A stretch of 64,000 nucleotides of DNA from the NCBI RefSeq assembly GCF_014230085.1, contig NZ_JACHVB010000043.1:1-64000 (forward strand), given 5' to 3'. The position numbers were made by a program, and so were the translations under genes. Positions within the stretch are counted from its first letter, which is position 1. The number at the start of each line of letters is the position of its first letter. The notes beneath the pieces are model-generated. The model ran no database searches, had not been told where the DNA came from, and saw nothing but the letters and a program-made list of their open reading frames with translations. Of this stretch, positions 18,101 through 26,947 are shown piece after piece. This DNA comes from Ruficoccus amylovorans (GTDB taxonomy: Bacteria; Verrucomicrobiota; Verrucomicrobiia; Opitutales; Cerasicoccaceae).

Positions 18101-18226
18101 CTGACCTACGGCCCCCAGCTAGACTGCTACCGCCGCGCCCTCGGGAGCATTTTTGATGTGCCCGTCGAGGTCTATCTCTATAGTACCCGTTTGGGCCAAT
18201 GGCTGGAACTGTCCCCGCAGGGCTGA
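15113..18226 (+). CDS. addA: AddA/RexA-like UvrD-family helicase-nuclease subunit
   Basis: A 1037-residue SF1 helicase with all main motifs: Walker A APAGVGKTTS near residue 30, VVTYTNKAAEEL, FFGTIHSFCLELL, the Walker B region VILDEAQDTDPVQ, FCMVGDPQQSIYSDRADL, LTCHKSKGLEWPVV and LLYVSATRARHSL. A C-terminal RecB-like nuclease is seen at YDGTIDLAARTDTGWLVIDWKTDRL and GPQLDCYRRAL. With the upstream AddB-like protein it should process DNA ends for RecA loading; recA itself lies 1.6 kb downstream. The start is fixed by the ATGA overlap with the upstream gene. Confidence 0.88.
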   Translation: MSNAFPPLPDQADRDQFLNETEKNFSVIAPAGVGKTTSIVGRIARIGLGDANRAEPLLPHLAVVTYTNKAAEELQERARRKLLEHAAGNEHLLKLFGRAFFGTIHSFCLELLRRHGHHLGLPPALELVEDEEALWLRFLRSQDRLSELIPEPLRGDFLKIAPLGKMLELARKLPGDTFPEPGPLPSPDAAEVLSWEAKGRSAATITRSQQTLRDWLDALADPAARGLGLPEPATTAKEFVAAWSNALQPVQDWLAETGLGFASAVARRYRAFRLEAGQLTYDDMIFLADQLLAQPQALAEIRAHRWRVILDEAQDTDPVQFRVLTAVARERGAPADWPGFGEPPPGGHFCMVGDPQQSIYSDRADLKTYLALHAALSSAPDGGELTFRVTMRCDHAVVAAVNTAFPAVLDGSGGQVNLVPLEARPGVLPGHVERLTLRPEAESKRKRDRLDAEAEALARWLKARGPAELGAHGWGEVALLCPRRDGLEALAFQLERIGLPVQNHSRLDLLGDDPAFAWTAGLMQVMASPGDSFELFGVLREVFAVADGEMAALVQSARQAGQPSPLSLETRPDAVPGLCGETLALLHAARRKCIHLPLREALEHLLAVTALPARLACLPGASPERTARTLDALRVEADAAEARGGTLADFAKTLRRRYTEAPGEAPAAPDRIQLLTCHKSKGLEWPVVILPLFFSPITEANANYPQLLGGPGERPVLAVSKNHDKSTAKAALARRNAQTYERLLYVSATRARHSLIVVEDESLFDRPEGSFAGGLRVLANDGNRSWWDGLPAFAPKSELFPARHAPGETDGPETTPTSLAEDTATERTRRAQLAREHAGDFAERVLPSSLARHEGFEGHHRDERDLEAEPLFPELAAAAAAKKGADYGNWWHLTMETLPWAAGPDAWREHAEARLAHCTDRPRGQDELDRFFRSEAAQRLSAPGLLVRAEVPVFWPEDTGRVYDGTIDLAARTDTGWLVIDWKTDRLSSGGLDALALTYGPQLDCYRRALGSIFDVPVEVYLYSTRLGQWLELSPQG

Positions 18227-18302
18227 GAGTGCACTCCTTGCGATCTCTTTCCTCCGGGAACATATCCTTCACACTTTTGTTATTAACAATTTAGCTACTA
18301 CC

Positions 18303-18941
18303 ATGAAAAACTTCCTTTTCGATTTCGACGGCACACTGGCCGACACGCTGCCGCTGTGCATTTCCGCCTTTCGCGAGGCCATCGAGCCGCTGGCCGGGCG
18401 CAAGCTCAGCGACGCCGACATCATCGAGACCTTTGGCCCCTCCGAGGAAGGCACCATCGCCGCGCTCATCCCCGACCATCAGGAGCAGGGCCTCCGGGGC
18501 TACCTCAACAGTTACGAAACACTGCACCACAAGTGGCCCGCTCCTTTCCCCGGCATGGTCGAGATCCTGCGCTTCCTGCGCGAAAAGGGAGCCTTCGTCG
18601 GTATGGTCACCGGTAAGGGGGCCAAAAGCGCTGCCCTCAGCCTCGAACGCTTCGGCATCAGCGACCTTTTCCAGGCGATCGAGACCGGCTCCCCACGCGG
18701 CCCGGTCAAGGACGAGAAAATCGCCCACCTGCTGAAGACCTTTAACCTCGACCGCGCCGAAACCCTCTACATCGGCGATGTCGTCAGCGACATCACCGCC
18801 TCGCACGCCTGCGGGATCAAGGCCACCGCCGCTGCCTGGGCAGCAACCGCCGACCTCGAAGCCCTCCGCGCCGCGCAGCCGGATTTTCTCTTTACCAGTA
18901 TCGCGGATTTCGACGCGTTCATTCGCGGGTTCTTTCAATAA
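18303..18941 (+). CDS. HAD-superfamily hydrolase (phosphoglycolate phosphatase-like)
   Basis: A 212-residue HAD phosphatase. Motif I is FLFDFDGTLADT with both catalytic aspartates at the N-terminus, motif II lies at MVTGKGAKSAALS, the motif III lysine is near GPVKDEK, and motif IV is YIGDVVSDITAS. The helical cap after motif I places it with Gph/PGP-type phosphatases, but substrate specificity cannot be read from the sequence. The start MKNFLFDFDG is chosen because motif I must lie close to the N-terminus. It is convergent with the next HAD gene, which is a different subfamily member. Confidence 0.87.
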   Translation: MKNFLFDFDGTLADTLPLCISAFREAIEPLAGRKLSDADIIETFGPSEEGTIAALIPDHQEQGLRGYLNSYETLHHKWPAPFPGMVEILRFLREKGAFVGMVTGKGAKSAALSLERFGISDLFQAIETGSPRGPVKDEKIAHLLKTFNLDRAETLYIGDVVSDITASHACGIKATAAAWAATADLEALRAAQPDFLFTSIADFDAFIRGFFQ

Positions 18942-18978
18942 GCCGAAGGGTACTCGGCTGGCTCGCCCATTCCCACCC

Positions 18979-19614
18979 TTACAGCAGCGCCAGCACCTCA
19001 ATGTGCGAACGCAACACCGGCACCCCGCAAGCCTCCAGCCGGGCGCGGCTCTGATGCCCGCCTTCAAGCAGCACGCAGTCGGCCCCGATCTCGCGGGCGA
19101 CCTCGTAGTCGTGCGTCGTGTCGCCCACGAGCAGTACCTCGTGGGGCGCGTGAGGCAGGCTCGCCATGTGGGCGCGGCCATTGGCGGCCTTGCCGGCGGC
19201 GTAGATATTATCCAGCCCGATCAGTTGGGAAAAATACCCGTCCAGCCCGAGCAGGCCGACCAGTTCCACCAGCGTCCGGTGCTCGTGGGCGGAGAGAATG
19301 ACCTGCCCCACCCCCTGCGCCCGCACTGCCTCGACCGTGGCGCGAACCTCCGGATACAGGCTGCACTCCAGCCGACGCCGGTTATAGCCGTCGATAAACT
19401 CCCGACTGACCGCCTCGAAGGAATCCCGCTCCAGGTCGAAGCCGAGCTTGCGGTAGTACTCCACCACCGGGAACCCAAACTCCTCCTGGTAAAACCGCGC
19501 CGTCACGGGCCGCATCGACCGCCGCGTCATCAGGCCGTTCATCACCTCCAGGCACAGCCAGGCATCGTCCAGCAGCGTGCCGTTCCAGTCCCAAATCAGA
19601 TGTCGGTATGCCAT
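18979..19614 (-). CDS. HAD-superfamily hydrolase (Gph-like)
   Basis: A 211-residue HAD hydrolase with motif I HLIWDWNGTLLDDAW, in which the usual Phe-Asp is Trp-Asp but both aspartates are kept. Motif II is VILSAHEHRTL, the motif III lysine is in YAAGKAANGRAHM and motif IV is LLVGDTTHDYEVARE. The DWNGTLLDD start places it among phosphatases similar to phosphoglycolate phosphatase. The start MAYRHLIWDW is chosen on family grounds. It is divergent from recA, with a gap of 164 bp. Confidence 0.85.
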   Translation of the reverse strand: MAYRHLIWDWNGTLLDDAWLCLEVMNGLMTRRSMRPVTARFYQEEFGFPVVEYYRKLGFDLERDSFEAVSREFIDGYNRRRLECSLYPEVRATVEAVRAQGVGQVILSAHEHRTLVELVGLLGLDGYFSQLIGLDNIYAAGKAANGRAHMASLPHAPHEVLLVGDTTHDYEVAREIGADCVLLEGGHQSRARLEACGVPVLRSHIEVLALL

Positions 19615-19778
19615 TGCTCTATCTATTAAATAGCCCTGCCGCCCCAGCGCCAGCCAACAGCGGGATTTTCCCATCATTAACAGAGGAATCGGAAATTTTC
19701 AAGAATAGTGAACAAAATAACACATTGGGCTTGCACTCGCGATCCAAGTCCGCACGCTGACATAAAAACCACCTCACC

Positions 19779-20840
19779 ATGGCAGCTCCCAAGAAAAACA
19801 CTTCCGACACCAAGGGCACCGAAGCCCTCGACCTGGCCATTTCCGCCATTAACAAGCAGTTCGGCGAAGGCTCAATCATGCGCCTGGGCGACAGCACGAA
19901 ACTGAACGTCGAAACCGTTTCGACCGGCTCGGTCGCTATCGACCTCGCCCTCGGCGTTGGCGGGCTACCCCGCGGCCGTATCTGCGAAATCTACGGCCCC
20001 GAGTCTTCCGGTAAGACCACCCTGTGTCTCTCCATCATCGCCGAGGCCCAGCGCCAGGGCGGTAACGCCGTCTTTGTCGATGTCGAGCACGCCCTCGACC
20101 CCCGCTACGCCAAGGTCGTCGGTGTCGATCTGGACAATCTCATGGTTTCCCAGCCCGAGTCGGGCGAAGACGCCCTCAACATCACCGAGACGCTGATCCG
20201 CTCCGGCGCGGTCGATGTCGTCGTGGTGGACTCCGTGGCCGCGCTCGTCTCCCGCACCGAACTCGACGGCCAGATGGGCGACACCACCGTCGGCCTCCAG
20301 GCCCGCATGATGAGCCAGGCCATGCGACGCCTCACCGGCGCGATTAACAAGTCCAAGTGCATCTGTATCTTTACCAACCAGATCCGTGAAAAGATCGGGG
20401 TCATGTTCGGCAACCCGGAAACTACCCCTGGCGGTCGCGCGCTGAAGTTCTTCGCCTCCGTCCGCATCGACATCCGACGCATCGGCGCGATCAAGGACAC
20501 CTCCGGCGCTGTCAAGGGTAACCGGACCCGCATCAAGGTGGTCAAAAACAAGGTCGCCCCACCCTTCACCGAGTGCGAGTTCGACATCATGTACAGCGAG
20601 GGCATCTCCCGCACCGGCTCCCTCCTCGACCTCGGCGTCGAACACAAGCTGCTCGAAAAGAAAGGCGCGTGGTTCGGCTACAACGGGGACCTCATCGGCC
20701 AGGGGCGCGAAGCCTCCAAGGCTTATCTGGCCGAACATCCCGACGTAATGAAAGACCTCCAGGCCAAAATTCTCGAAAAAGTTCAGGTCGTCGGCGGGAC
20801 CGCGCTGGCCGAGTCCAAGGGTGCGCAGGACGAGGAATAG
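19779..20840 (+). CDS. recA: Recombinase RecA
   Basis: A 353-residue RecA. It forms filaments on ssDNA, catalyses strand exchange and triggers LexA-type repressor self-cleavage. Visible features are Walker [31 protein letters not shown], the loop L1 to L2 region [50 protein letters not shown], and the C-terminal acidic tail GAQDEE. The length matches the family. I looked for an SOS operator in the 100 bp upstream and found none I can name. A strong hairpin follows. Together with addAB it covers the break-repair pathway. Confidence 0.99.
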   Translation: MAAPKKNTSDTKGTEALDLAISAINKQFGEGSIMRLGDSTKLNVETVSTGSVAIDLALGVGGLPRGRICEIYGPESSGKTTLCLSIIAEAQRQGGNAVFVDVEHALDPRYAKVVGVDLDNLMVSQPESGEDALNITETLIRSGAVDVVVVDSVAALVSRTELDGQMGDTTVGLQARMMSQAMRRLTGAINKSKCICIFTNQIREKIGVMFGNPETTPGGRALKFFASVRIDIRRIGAIKDTSGAVKGNRTRIKVVKNKVAPPFTECEFDIMYSEGISRTGSLLDLGVEHKLLEKKGAWFGYNGDLIGQGREASKAYLAEHPDVMKDLQAKILEKVQVVGGTALAESKGAQDEE

Positions 20841-20869
20841 TCCTCCCCTCTCTTCTTACCTTTTACCGA

Positions 20870-20903
20870 AAGGCCGCCGGGCAAGTCTTGCCCGGCGGCC
20901 TTT
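20870..20903 (+). terminator. recA terminator hairpin
   Basis: A near-perfect stem, AAAGGCCGCCGGGCAA paired with TTGCCCGGCGGCCTTT with a loop of about two bases, starts 30 bp after the recA stop. Its tail is short in T, so the termination strength is uncertain, but the stem is very stable. Confidence 0.8.
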
Positions 20904-21047
20904 GCTGTATCCCTCACGCAGACGTATCCCAACCGTAAAAGCACGAGAACAGCCCCTCACCCTTGGCTTCCCGCCACATCTGGCAGGGGATTGGGGGTAT
21001 TTTCTGCGTGACGCCAACGCCCCTCCGGCTGACAATCGTCCGCACAT

Positions 21048-22406
21048 ATGCCTTTTGGAGAAACCATAGCCGCCCTGTCCACCCCGACAGGCGAAGCCGC
21101 GCTCGCCGTCATTCGCCTTTCCGGTCCCGACTGCGAACGTATCGGCCGTGACTCCTTCGGTTCCACGTGGAACGCCGAGCCCCGGATCGCAGCACTATCG
21201 ACATACAAGTCACTCTCAGGAAACACCTTAGATAGATGCATAAGCCTCTATTTTGAGGACGGCCACAGCTATACCGGCGAGCCCATGCTCGAGCTCAGCC
21301 TCCACGGGAGCCCGCTCGTCGTTCAACTCGTACTGGAAGACCTCCTGGCCCGCGGCTGCCGCCTGGCTGAGCCGGGTGAGTTCACCAAGACCGCATTCCT
21401 CAACGGCAAGCTCGACTTGAGCCAGGCCGAGGCCGTGGCCGACCTCATCCACGCCCGCAGCACACGGGCCCTGCGTGTCGCCCAGCGCCAGCTTGCCGGT
21501 TCCATCGGTAAACGCATGGACGCCTACACCCAACGCCTGCTCCGCGTCCAGGCTGAGCTGGAGGCGTATATTGACTTTCCGGAAGAAGACTTGCCGGAAG
21601 AGGACCAGTCCGGCCCGATCAAGGCCATCTCCGGCCTAAGTCGGGACATTTCACAACTCATTGATACGCAACACTATTCTTCCCTGCTCCACGATGGCGT
21701 CCAAACCGTCATCCTCGGTGCCCCCAATGCAGGAAAAAGCAGCTTGCTCAACTGGCTGGCCGGGCAGGATCGCGTCATCGTGAGCGATACCCCCGGTACC
21801 ACGCGCGATGTGGTGGCCGAAAGGGTGGTCGTGGGTGACTACGTGCTTCAGCTCATGGATACCGCCGGGCTGCATGCCTCCGAGGATGCACTGGAACGGC
21901 TTGGGATGCAAAAAACCCTGGAATGGCTCGATCGGGCAGATTTCATTCTGGTCGTGGTGGATAGCGCGGCCCCCTCCCCTACCCTGCCTGACGCCGCCCT
22001 GGAAAAAATTCAGGCCGGTAACGCACTCGTAATCGAAAACAAATGTGATCTCCCCTCTAGCTCCTCCAGAGCCGACTTCCTCCCCGCCTGCCCGCACATC
22101 CGACTCTCGCTAAAGACCGGCGAGAACTGCGATCAACTCAAAAGTCGGTTGATCGAGACTCTTTCCGCCGGGCACCACATCCCTCACGAGGACGAACTCA
22201 TCGTCAGCACACGCCACGCCGCCGCCCTCACCCGCGCTGTCGATGCTCTGGAGACCACCTTGACGCGCCTGAACGAAGGTGCTCCGCCCGAATTGGCCGC
22301 CTCCGACCTGCGCCTAGCCGTCGAGGCCTTCGGCGAAGTTGTCGGTAAAATCGACAACGAGGCCATGCTCGACCAACTTTTTGCCACTTTTTGCATCGGA
22401 AAATGA
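21048..22406 (+). CDS. mnmE: tRNA modification GTPase MnmE
   Basis: A 452-residue GTPase that, with MnmG, installs the carboxymethylaminomethyl group on wobble uridine 34 of certain tRNAs. The N-terminal tetrahydrofolate-binding domain begins [23 protein letters not shown]. The G domain has [14 protein letters not shown] (P-loop), DTPGTTRD (G2), DTAG (G3) and NKCD (G4). The C-terminus is the family hallmark FCIGK. The gene overlaps mnmG by four bases. A parS-like palindrome sits inside the coding sequence near codons 38-42. Confidence 0.98.
   Translation: MPFGETIAALSTPTGEAALAVIRLSGPDCERIGRDSFGSTWNAEPRIAALSTYKSLSGNTLDRCISLYFEDGHSYTGEPMLELSLHGSPLVVQLVLEDLLARGCRLAEPGEFTKTAFLNGKLDLSQAEAVADLIHARSTRALRVAQRQLAGSIGKRMDAYTQRLLRVQAELEAYIDFPEEDLPEEDQSGPIKAISGLSRDISQLIDTQHYSSLLHDGVQTVILGAPNAGKSSLLNWLAGQDRVIVSDTPGTTRDVVAERVVVGDYVLQLMDTAGLHASEDALERLGMQKTLEWLDRADFILVVVDSAAPSPTLPDAALEKIQAGNALVIENKCDLPSSSSRADFLPACPHIRLSLKTGENCDQLKSRLIETLSAGHHIPHEDELIVSTRHAAALTRAVDALETTLTRLNEGAPPELAASDLRLAVEAFGEVVGKIDNEAMLDQLFATFCIGK
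21161..21172. promoter_or_regulatory. parS-like site 1 (core), within mnmE
   Basis: GGTTCCACGTGGAACG contains the 14-bp palindromic core GTTCCACGTGGAAC, differing from the two perfect sites in mnmG only at the outer bases. It is the probable binding site for ParB. Confidence 0.65.
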
Positions 22407-24340
22407 AGTTCCCGCTTAAATACGGTCCCAATCAGCCTTACGATGTCATCGTCTGCGGCGCAGGCCACGCCGGCTGTGAAGCTGCCATGGCCGCGGCCCG
22501 CATGGGCGCGGACACGCTCCTGCTGACGGGCAATATCGACACCATCGCCCAAATGAGCTGTAATCCAGCCATCGGCGGGCAGGCCAAAGGGCACATGGTC
22601 CGCGAAATCGACGCCCTCGGCGGTGTCATGGGGCTGAACACCGACACCACAGCCATCCAGTTCCGTCTGCTAAACGCCTCCAAAGGCCCGGCGGTACAAG
22701 CTCCACGCGCACAGTGCGACAAAAAGGCCTACCAGTACCGAATGAAGCATCAGATAGAACTTCAGCCGAACCTGACGCTCTTTCAGGCCATGGTTGAGGG
22801 CCTGATCTTCAGCGGTGACTCTGTAGCAGGAGTCAAAACCAGCATGGATGTCTCTTTTTATGGCAAAACGGTTATTGTGACGACGGGCACCTTCCTGCGC
22901 GGACTCATGCATATCGGCAGCAATCGCAACGAAGGCGGCAGGCTGGGCGATTTTACGGCCAAAGGACTCTCTGGCAGTTTCCTGGAGGCTGGGATCGCTC
23001 TGGAACGGCTAAAAACAGGCACTCCGCCCCGTATTTTGGGCTCCAGCATCGATTTCTCGGTCTGTGAGGAGCAAAAAGGCGACACCGAGCCGACGTTCTT
23101 TGCTTTTTACGACACCCGTTTCGGGGAAGAAATGTTCCACGTGGAACATTCACCGGAAGCATTCGAGTGGGACCGCCGATTGTTCCACGTGGAACAATCC
23201 GGCCAACGACTCCAGGGCTGGATGCCGGGCAGCGACCAGGTTTCCTGCTGGGAAACCACCACCACGGAGCAAACCGCCGAAATCATCCGCGACAACCTGC
23301 ACCTGTCCCCGCTCTACGGCGGAATGATCGAGGGGGTAGGGCCGCGCTACTGTCCGAGCATTGAGGACAAAATCGTCCGCTTCGCCGACAAGCCCACCCA
23401 CAAGCTATTCCTGGAACCGGAAGGCCGACACACGGACGAGTGGTACATCAACGGCCTTTCCAGCAGCCTGCCGTTTGAAGTCCAGCTTCAAATACTCCAC
23501 AGCGTGCGGGGCCTGGAACAGGCGGTCATGTTACGCCCTGCCTACGCGGTGGAGTATGATTTTGCCCCGCCGACTCAGCTTTACCCGTCGCTGGAATCAA
23601 AAAAGGTAGAAAATCTCTTCTTCGCGGGTCAGATCAACGGCACCTCCGGCTATGAGGAGGCAGCAGGGCAAGGGCTTCTGGCAGGGGTCAACGCCGTCCA
23701 GAAGGTGAGGGGAGGGGAGCCGCTGATCCTCGGTCGCCACGAGGCCTACCTCGGCGTGCTCATTGACGATCTGGTGACCAAAGGGACCAAGGAACCCTAC
23801 CGGATGTTCACCAGCCGGGCGGAGTATCGCCTGATCTTTAACCACGGCAGCGCCGAGGTTCGACTCGGGCAGCATGCCATCGACCACGGCCTGGTTCCCG
23901 AGGAAAGGGCAGGGCGCATAACAGACAAGCTGAGCGAGATTGAACATTGGGAAAACAAACTGGAGACAACGACCACACGAGGCGGCTCGTTCGGAGACCT
24001 GCTCCGGCGAGACCGGGCGGGCACGGAACCCTTGCTGCCTGAGCAATTCCAGAGCCTCACGCACTCAATCAGGGAGGAAGTCCTGTATCGCATTTGCTAC
24101 CGAGGCTACCGTGAACGTGAATTACGGCACATCGAGAAACTCAAGGGCATAGCGAACGTAAAGCTCCCCAAGAACATCAATTTCCTCGAAATCAAAGGCT
24201 TGCGCAAGGAAAGCGCACTAAAACTAGAGGAGATACGCCCGCTGGACCTGGGGCAGGCCAGCCGCATCAGCGGTGTTAACCCCGCCGACATCAGCCTGAT
24301 CCTCGTCGCCCTCAAAGCACGTCGAAACCAGACCGAGTAG
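22403..24340 (+). CDS. mnmG: tRNA uridine-5-carboxymethylaminomethyl modification enzyme MnmG (GidA)
   Basis: A 645-residue FAD enzyme, partner of MnmE in tRNA wobble-uridine modification. The FAD-binding [17 protein letters not shown] is at residue 16, followed by [22 protein letters not shown] and GLMHIGS. The later block [17 protein letters not shown] is the family signature, followed by [16 protein letters not shown]. Compared with the E. coli protein, residues about 237-275 are an insertion of roughly 30 residues containing FHVEH and FHVEQ. Those residues are encoded by two parS palindromes. The start overlaps the mnmE stop (ATGA). Confidence 0.97.
   Translation: MKFPLKYGPNQPYDVIVCGAGHAGCEAAMAAARMGADTLLLTGNIDTIAQMSCNPAIGGQAKGHMVREIDALGGVMGLNTDTTAIQFRLLNASKGPAVQAPRAQCDKKAYQYRMKHQIELQPNLTLFQAMVEGLIFSGDSVAGVKTSMDVSFYGKTVIVTTGTFLRGLMHIGSNRNEGGRLGDFTAKGLSGSFLEAGIALERLKTGTPPRILGSSIDFSVCEEQKGDTEPTFFAFYDTRFGEEMFHVEHSPEAFEWDRRLFHVEQSGQRLQGWMPGSDQVSCWETTTTEQTAEIIRDNLHLSPLYGGMIEGVGPRYCPSIEDKIVRFADKPTHKLFLEPEGRHTDEWYINGLSSSLPFEVQLQILHSVRGLEQAVMLRPAYAVEYDFAPPTQLYPSLESKKVENLFFAGQINGTSGYEEAAGQGLLAGVNAVQKVRGGEPLILGRHEAYLGVLIDDLVTKGTKEPYRMFTSRAEYRLIFNHGSAEVRLGQHAIDHGLVPEERAGRITDKLSEIEHWENKLETTTTRGGSFGDLLRRDRAGTEPLLPEQFQSLTHSIREEVLYRICYRGYRERELRHIEKLKGIANVKLPKNINFLEIKGLRKESALKLEEIRPLDLGQASRISGVNPADISLILVALKARRNQTE
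23133..23148. promoter_or_regulatory. parS site 2, perfect palindrome in mnmG
   Basis: TGTTCCACGTGGAACA, a perfect 16-bp palindrome identical to the well-known parS of Pseudomonas. It lies inside coding sequence and is read as the codons for MFHVEH. Confidence 0.85.
23181..23196. promoter_or_regulatory. parS site 3, perfect palindrome in mnmG
   Basis: TGTTCCACGTGGAACA again, 48 bp from the previous copy, with a second identical 16-mer in the same translated frame (read as FHVEQ). Two perfect copies this close are most unlikely by chance. Confidence 0.85.
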
Positions 24341-24899
24341 CCCGATGCCGAGGGGTATGCTGTACCCAGTCCTTGCTGCAGCCCTGATGAAGAGACTCCA
24401 CAGTCTGCTGGAAAATGGCATCAACCAAGGGTTCGGGCGTGCCCCCGCCTATCGACCGTCATCATGTCCTACCATGCGTATATCAAGTGAGCAACCTGTG
24501 CCTACCCCTACCTCCCCCTATATACCTTCTCCCGATCACAGCGAGCTAGATGCCTATCGGGGATGAATTCATCGGGACTATCCCGATAAATAACCAAATA
24601 AGCGGGCCAAAAAGATCGCGTCCAAAAAACCTGCGCGTGGGCGCACTGCCATCAATCGTGCGAAGCACTGATAAGCGCAGAGTAGCCAGGAACTGCTTTC
24701 GGTTTGTGATAATATCGCAACAGACAGGTAACGAACACGTGACAGCCCCCGAATCCAATCCCCAAGACACTGACCAATAACACGTTGCGATTCCACAAAA
24801 AGCCAATAGGTTTTTATTTACAATATTTTTACAAAATGTTTTCAATGTTGGCAAATAGAATAGAGTGAGGCATAAGAGAGTGATACTATTTTCAGAACT
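24341..24899. other. Long intergenic region, no gene seen
   Basis: Between mnmG and the response regulator, 559 bp. The 5' half is mixed composition; the 3' quarter (about 24790-24890) is AT-rich and is the likely promoter region of the two-component operon. A 12-bp palindrome, GATGAATTCATC, sits at 24562-24573, in a stretch where TCGGGA-type sequences recur. No ORF here has convincing codon or family character, although mnmG's usual partner rsmG would be expected nearby in some genomes. Confidence 0.6.
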
Positions 24900-25595
24900 G
24901 TGAACAAAGATAAGAAGATCCTCGTTGTTGACGACGAACCGGACGTAACCGAACTGCTTGACTATAAACTGAGGCAGGATGGTTACCGCGTGTCCGTTAT
25001 CAACGACCCACTGATGATCATGGGGACGGCGCGCTCGTTTCAACCCGACCTTGTCATTCTGGACATCATGATGCCGGACCTGAACGGTATCCAAATCTGC
25101 CGCATGCTCCGGGCCGACCCGGTCATGAAAGCGGTGCCGGTTATTTTCCTGACCGCGCGGGGCGAGGCCGACGACCGGATCAAGGGCTTCGAGACCGGCG
25201 CGGACGACTACATCAGCAAACCGTTCGATACACGGGAACTATTACTGCGTATCAAGGCACTTTTCAAACGCCTCGGGCAGACCGCCGAAGCTGGCGGACA
25301 GAAGGAAATCACCATTGGCAAGGTGGCGATTGACATCGAAAAGCACCGGCTGAGTGTCGAAGGACGAGACATCGACCTGACGGCAACCGAATTCAAGCTC
25401 CTGCGCCTCCTGATGGAGCGCAAGGGACGGGTGCAAAGCCGGGAGAACCTGCTCGTCAACGTTTGGAACTACGAGGCCGACATCGAAACACGCACCGTGG
25501 ACACGCACATCCGCCGCTTGCGCGAAAAGCTCGAAGACCACGCGGGCATCATTGAAACCGTGCGCGGCGTCGGCTACCGGGCGGTTGACAAGTGA
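24900..25595 (+). CDS. PhoB/OmpR-family response regulator
   Basis: A 231-residue regulator. The receiver domain (residues 1-120) has the acidic pocket VDDEPD, the phosphoacceptor Asp in DLVILDIMMPDL, the T in FLTARGEADD and the K in YISKPFD. The C-terminal winged helix has DLTATEFKLLRLLMERKGRVQSRENLL and the recognition region VDTHIRRLREKL followed by VRGVGYRA. This layout matches the phosphate-responsive PhoB type. The start codon is GTG, at 24900. The histidine-kinase gene follows 28 bp downstream, so they form an operon. The signal is unproven. Confidence 0.93.
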   Translation: MNKDKKILVVDDEPDVTELLDYKLRQDGYRVSVINDPLMIMGTARSFQPDLVILDIMMPDLNGIQICRMLRADPVMKAVPVIFLTARGEADDRIKGFETGADDYISKPFDTRELLLRIKALFKRLGQTAEAGGQKEITIGKVAIDIEKHRLSVEGRDIDLTATEFKLLRLLMERKGRVQSRENLLVNVWNYEADIETRTVDTHIRRLREKLEDHAGIIETVRGVGYRAVDK

Positions 25596-25623
25596 GCCCC
25601 GCTGCGGCCAGCATTCTTACCCT

Positions 25624-26943
25624 ATGGGCGTGATCGTATTCATCCTGGCCGTGTGGGTCCTGTACCTGCTGTTGCGGCTGCGACGACTGCGCGCGGTGAT
25701 GAAGAAGGCAGCCGACGCACTTGAATCCCGCAAGTCTTTCCTTTTAAATGAGAAAGGAAATTGGCCCAAGCGGTATTTTCTCGACCGCATGGCTCGCGAG
25801 ATCAATACCCTGACCGACATTCGCCGCCACAGCGAGCGTCGCGAAGAGGGCTATTTCCAGCAAGTTGAAACGGCACTGGAGAACCTGATCGAGGCCGTTC
25901 TCATCGTCAACGACGAGAACCAACTCGTCATGGCCAATCCCGCCGCCCGGCGCCTGCTCCGCATCGAAGGGCGCACGGAGGGCAAGCGGGTTGAGCAGTA
26001 CTTGCAGAGCCCGCAGTTTCTGGAGTTGATGAAGCGCATTCGGGCGGGCGAGTACAGCGGTTTTCAGGAGATTGAGCTGGTCCGTGGCAAGACATCCCAC
26101 ACCTTTGAAGTCACCGGTGCTCCCATCCCGAACGCCGATCCGCACGCCCCGGACATGACACTGTTTGTGCTGCACGACATCACGCGCCTGAAAATCCTCG
26201 AAGGCGTGCGCAAGGAGTTCGTGGCCAATGTCTCCCACGAGCTGCGCACGCCGGTCACGATTATCAAGGGCTACGCCGACACCCTGGTCGAGGACCAGGA
26301 CAGCCTGGAGCCCGAGGACCGCGCCCGCTTCCTGGCCAAAATCCAGAAAAGTGTAAACCGGCTGCACCTGTTGCTGGAGGACTTGCTGGTGCTGTCGCGG
26401 CTGGAGTGGGGGACCGAGTCCGTCTCACGCGAGGCCTATCCGCTGCCGCAGATCATCCGCGAGCTACAGGAGAACATCCAGCCGCGCCTGGAAGAGAACG
26501 GCAAAAAGCTGCTCGTCGAGCTCGACCCGATGATTGACCGGCTAATGCTCGATCCGATCAAGATTTCGCGTGTCTTTCAGAATGTTTGCGACAATATCAC
26601 CCGCTATGCCAAAGGGTTTACCACTATCCAGATACGCGCCCGCTACGAGGACGGCAAGGTCCGGGTGTCGATTGAGGACGACGGCTGCGGGATTCCCGCC
26701 GCTGACGTGCCGCACATTTTCGAGCGTTTCTACCGCGTGGACAAAGGCCGTTCACGCGAACTGGGGGGGACGGGCCTGGGCTTGAGCATCGTGAAGCACA
26801 TCATCCAGCTCCACGGGGGCGAAGTCGCCGCGCACAGCGTGGAAGGCGAGGGCACCCGGATAGAGTTCACCCTGCCCGACACCAGCGCCGAGGCCGCCGC
26901 CCGTGTCGCGGCCGAACGCCGTCGCAGCGCCCAGGCCGGTTAA
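25624..26943 (+). CDS. Sensor histidine kinase (PhoR-like)
   Basis: A 439-residue kinase with one N-terminal transmembrane helix (VIVFILAVWVLYLLLRLRRLR), a PAS-like region (ENLIEAVLIVNDENQLVMANPAARRLL), a HisKA domain with the phospho-His in EFVANVSHELRTPVT, and an HATPase domain with N-box VFQNVCDNITRYA, DDGCGIP and GGTGLGLSIVKHIIQLHGG. The layout is that of PhoR, without a large periplasmic sensor, and the protein pairs with the upstream PhoB-type regulator. The start at MGVIVF is chosen because the longer ORF reads back over the regulator's last codons. Confidence 0.93.
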   Translation: MGVIVFILAVWVLYLLLRLRRLRAVMKKAADALESRKSFLLNEKGNWPKRYFLDRMAREINTLTDIRRHSERREEGYFQQVETALENLIEAVLIVNDENQLVMANPAARRLLRIEGRTEGKRVEQYLQSPQFLELMKRIRAGEYSGFQEIELVRGKTSHTFEVTGAPIPNADPHAPDMTLFVLHDITRLKILEGVRKEFVANVSHELRTPVTIIKGYADTLVEDQDSLEPEDRARFLAKIQKSVNRLHLLLEDLLVLSRLEWGTESVSREAYPLPQIIRELQENIQPRLEENGKKLLVELDPMIDRLMLDPIKISRVFQNVCDNITRYAKGFTTIQIRARYEDGKVRVSIEDDGCGIPAADVPHIFERFYRVDKGRSRELGGTGLGLSIVKHIIQLHGGEVAAHSVEGEGTRIEFTLPDTSAEAAARVAAERRRSAQAG

Positions 26944-26947
26944 CGCC

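Noticed and set aside
19680-19778. SOS operator upstream of recA
   Set aside because: AT-rich GTGAACAAAATAAC was considered, but it does not fit a known LexA consensus well enough to call.
24800-24890. AT-rich run upstream of the response regulator as oriC
   Set aside because: No clustered DnaA-box-like sequences; a promoter is the simpler reading.
24546-25094. Minus-strand ORF of 182 codons over the response regulator promoter
   Set aside because: It overlaps the start of a clear gene in antisense, and the protein has no domain pattern.
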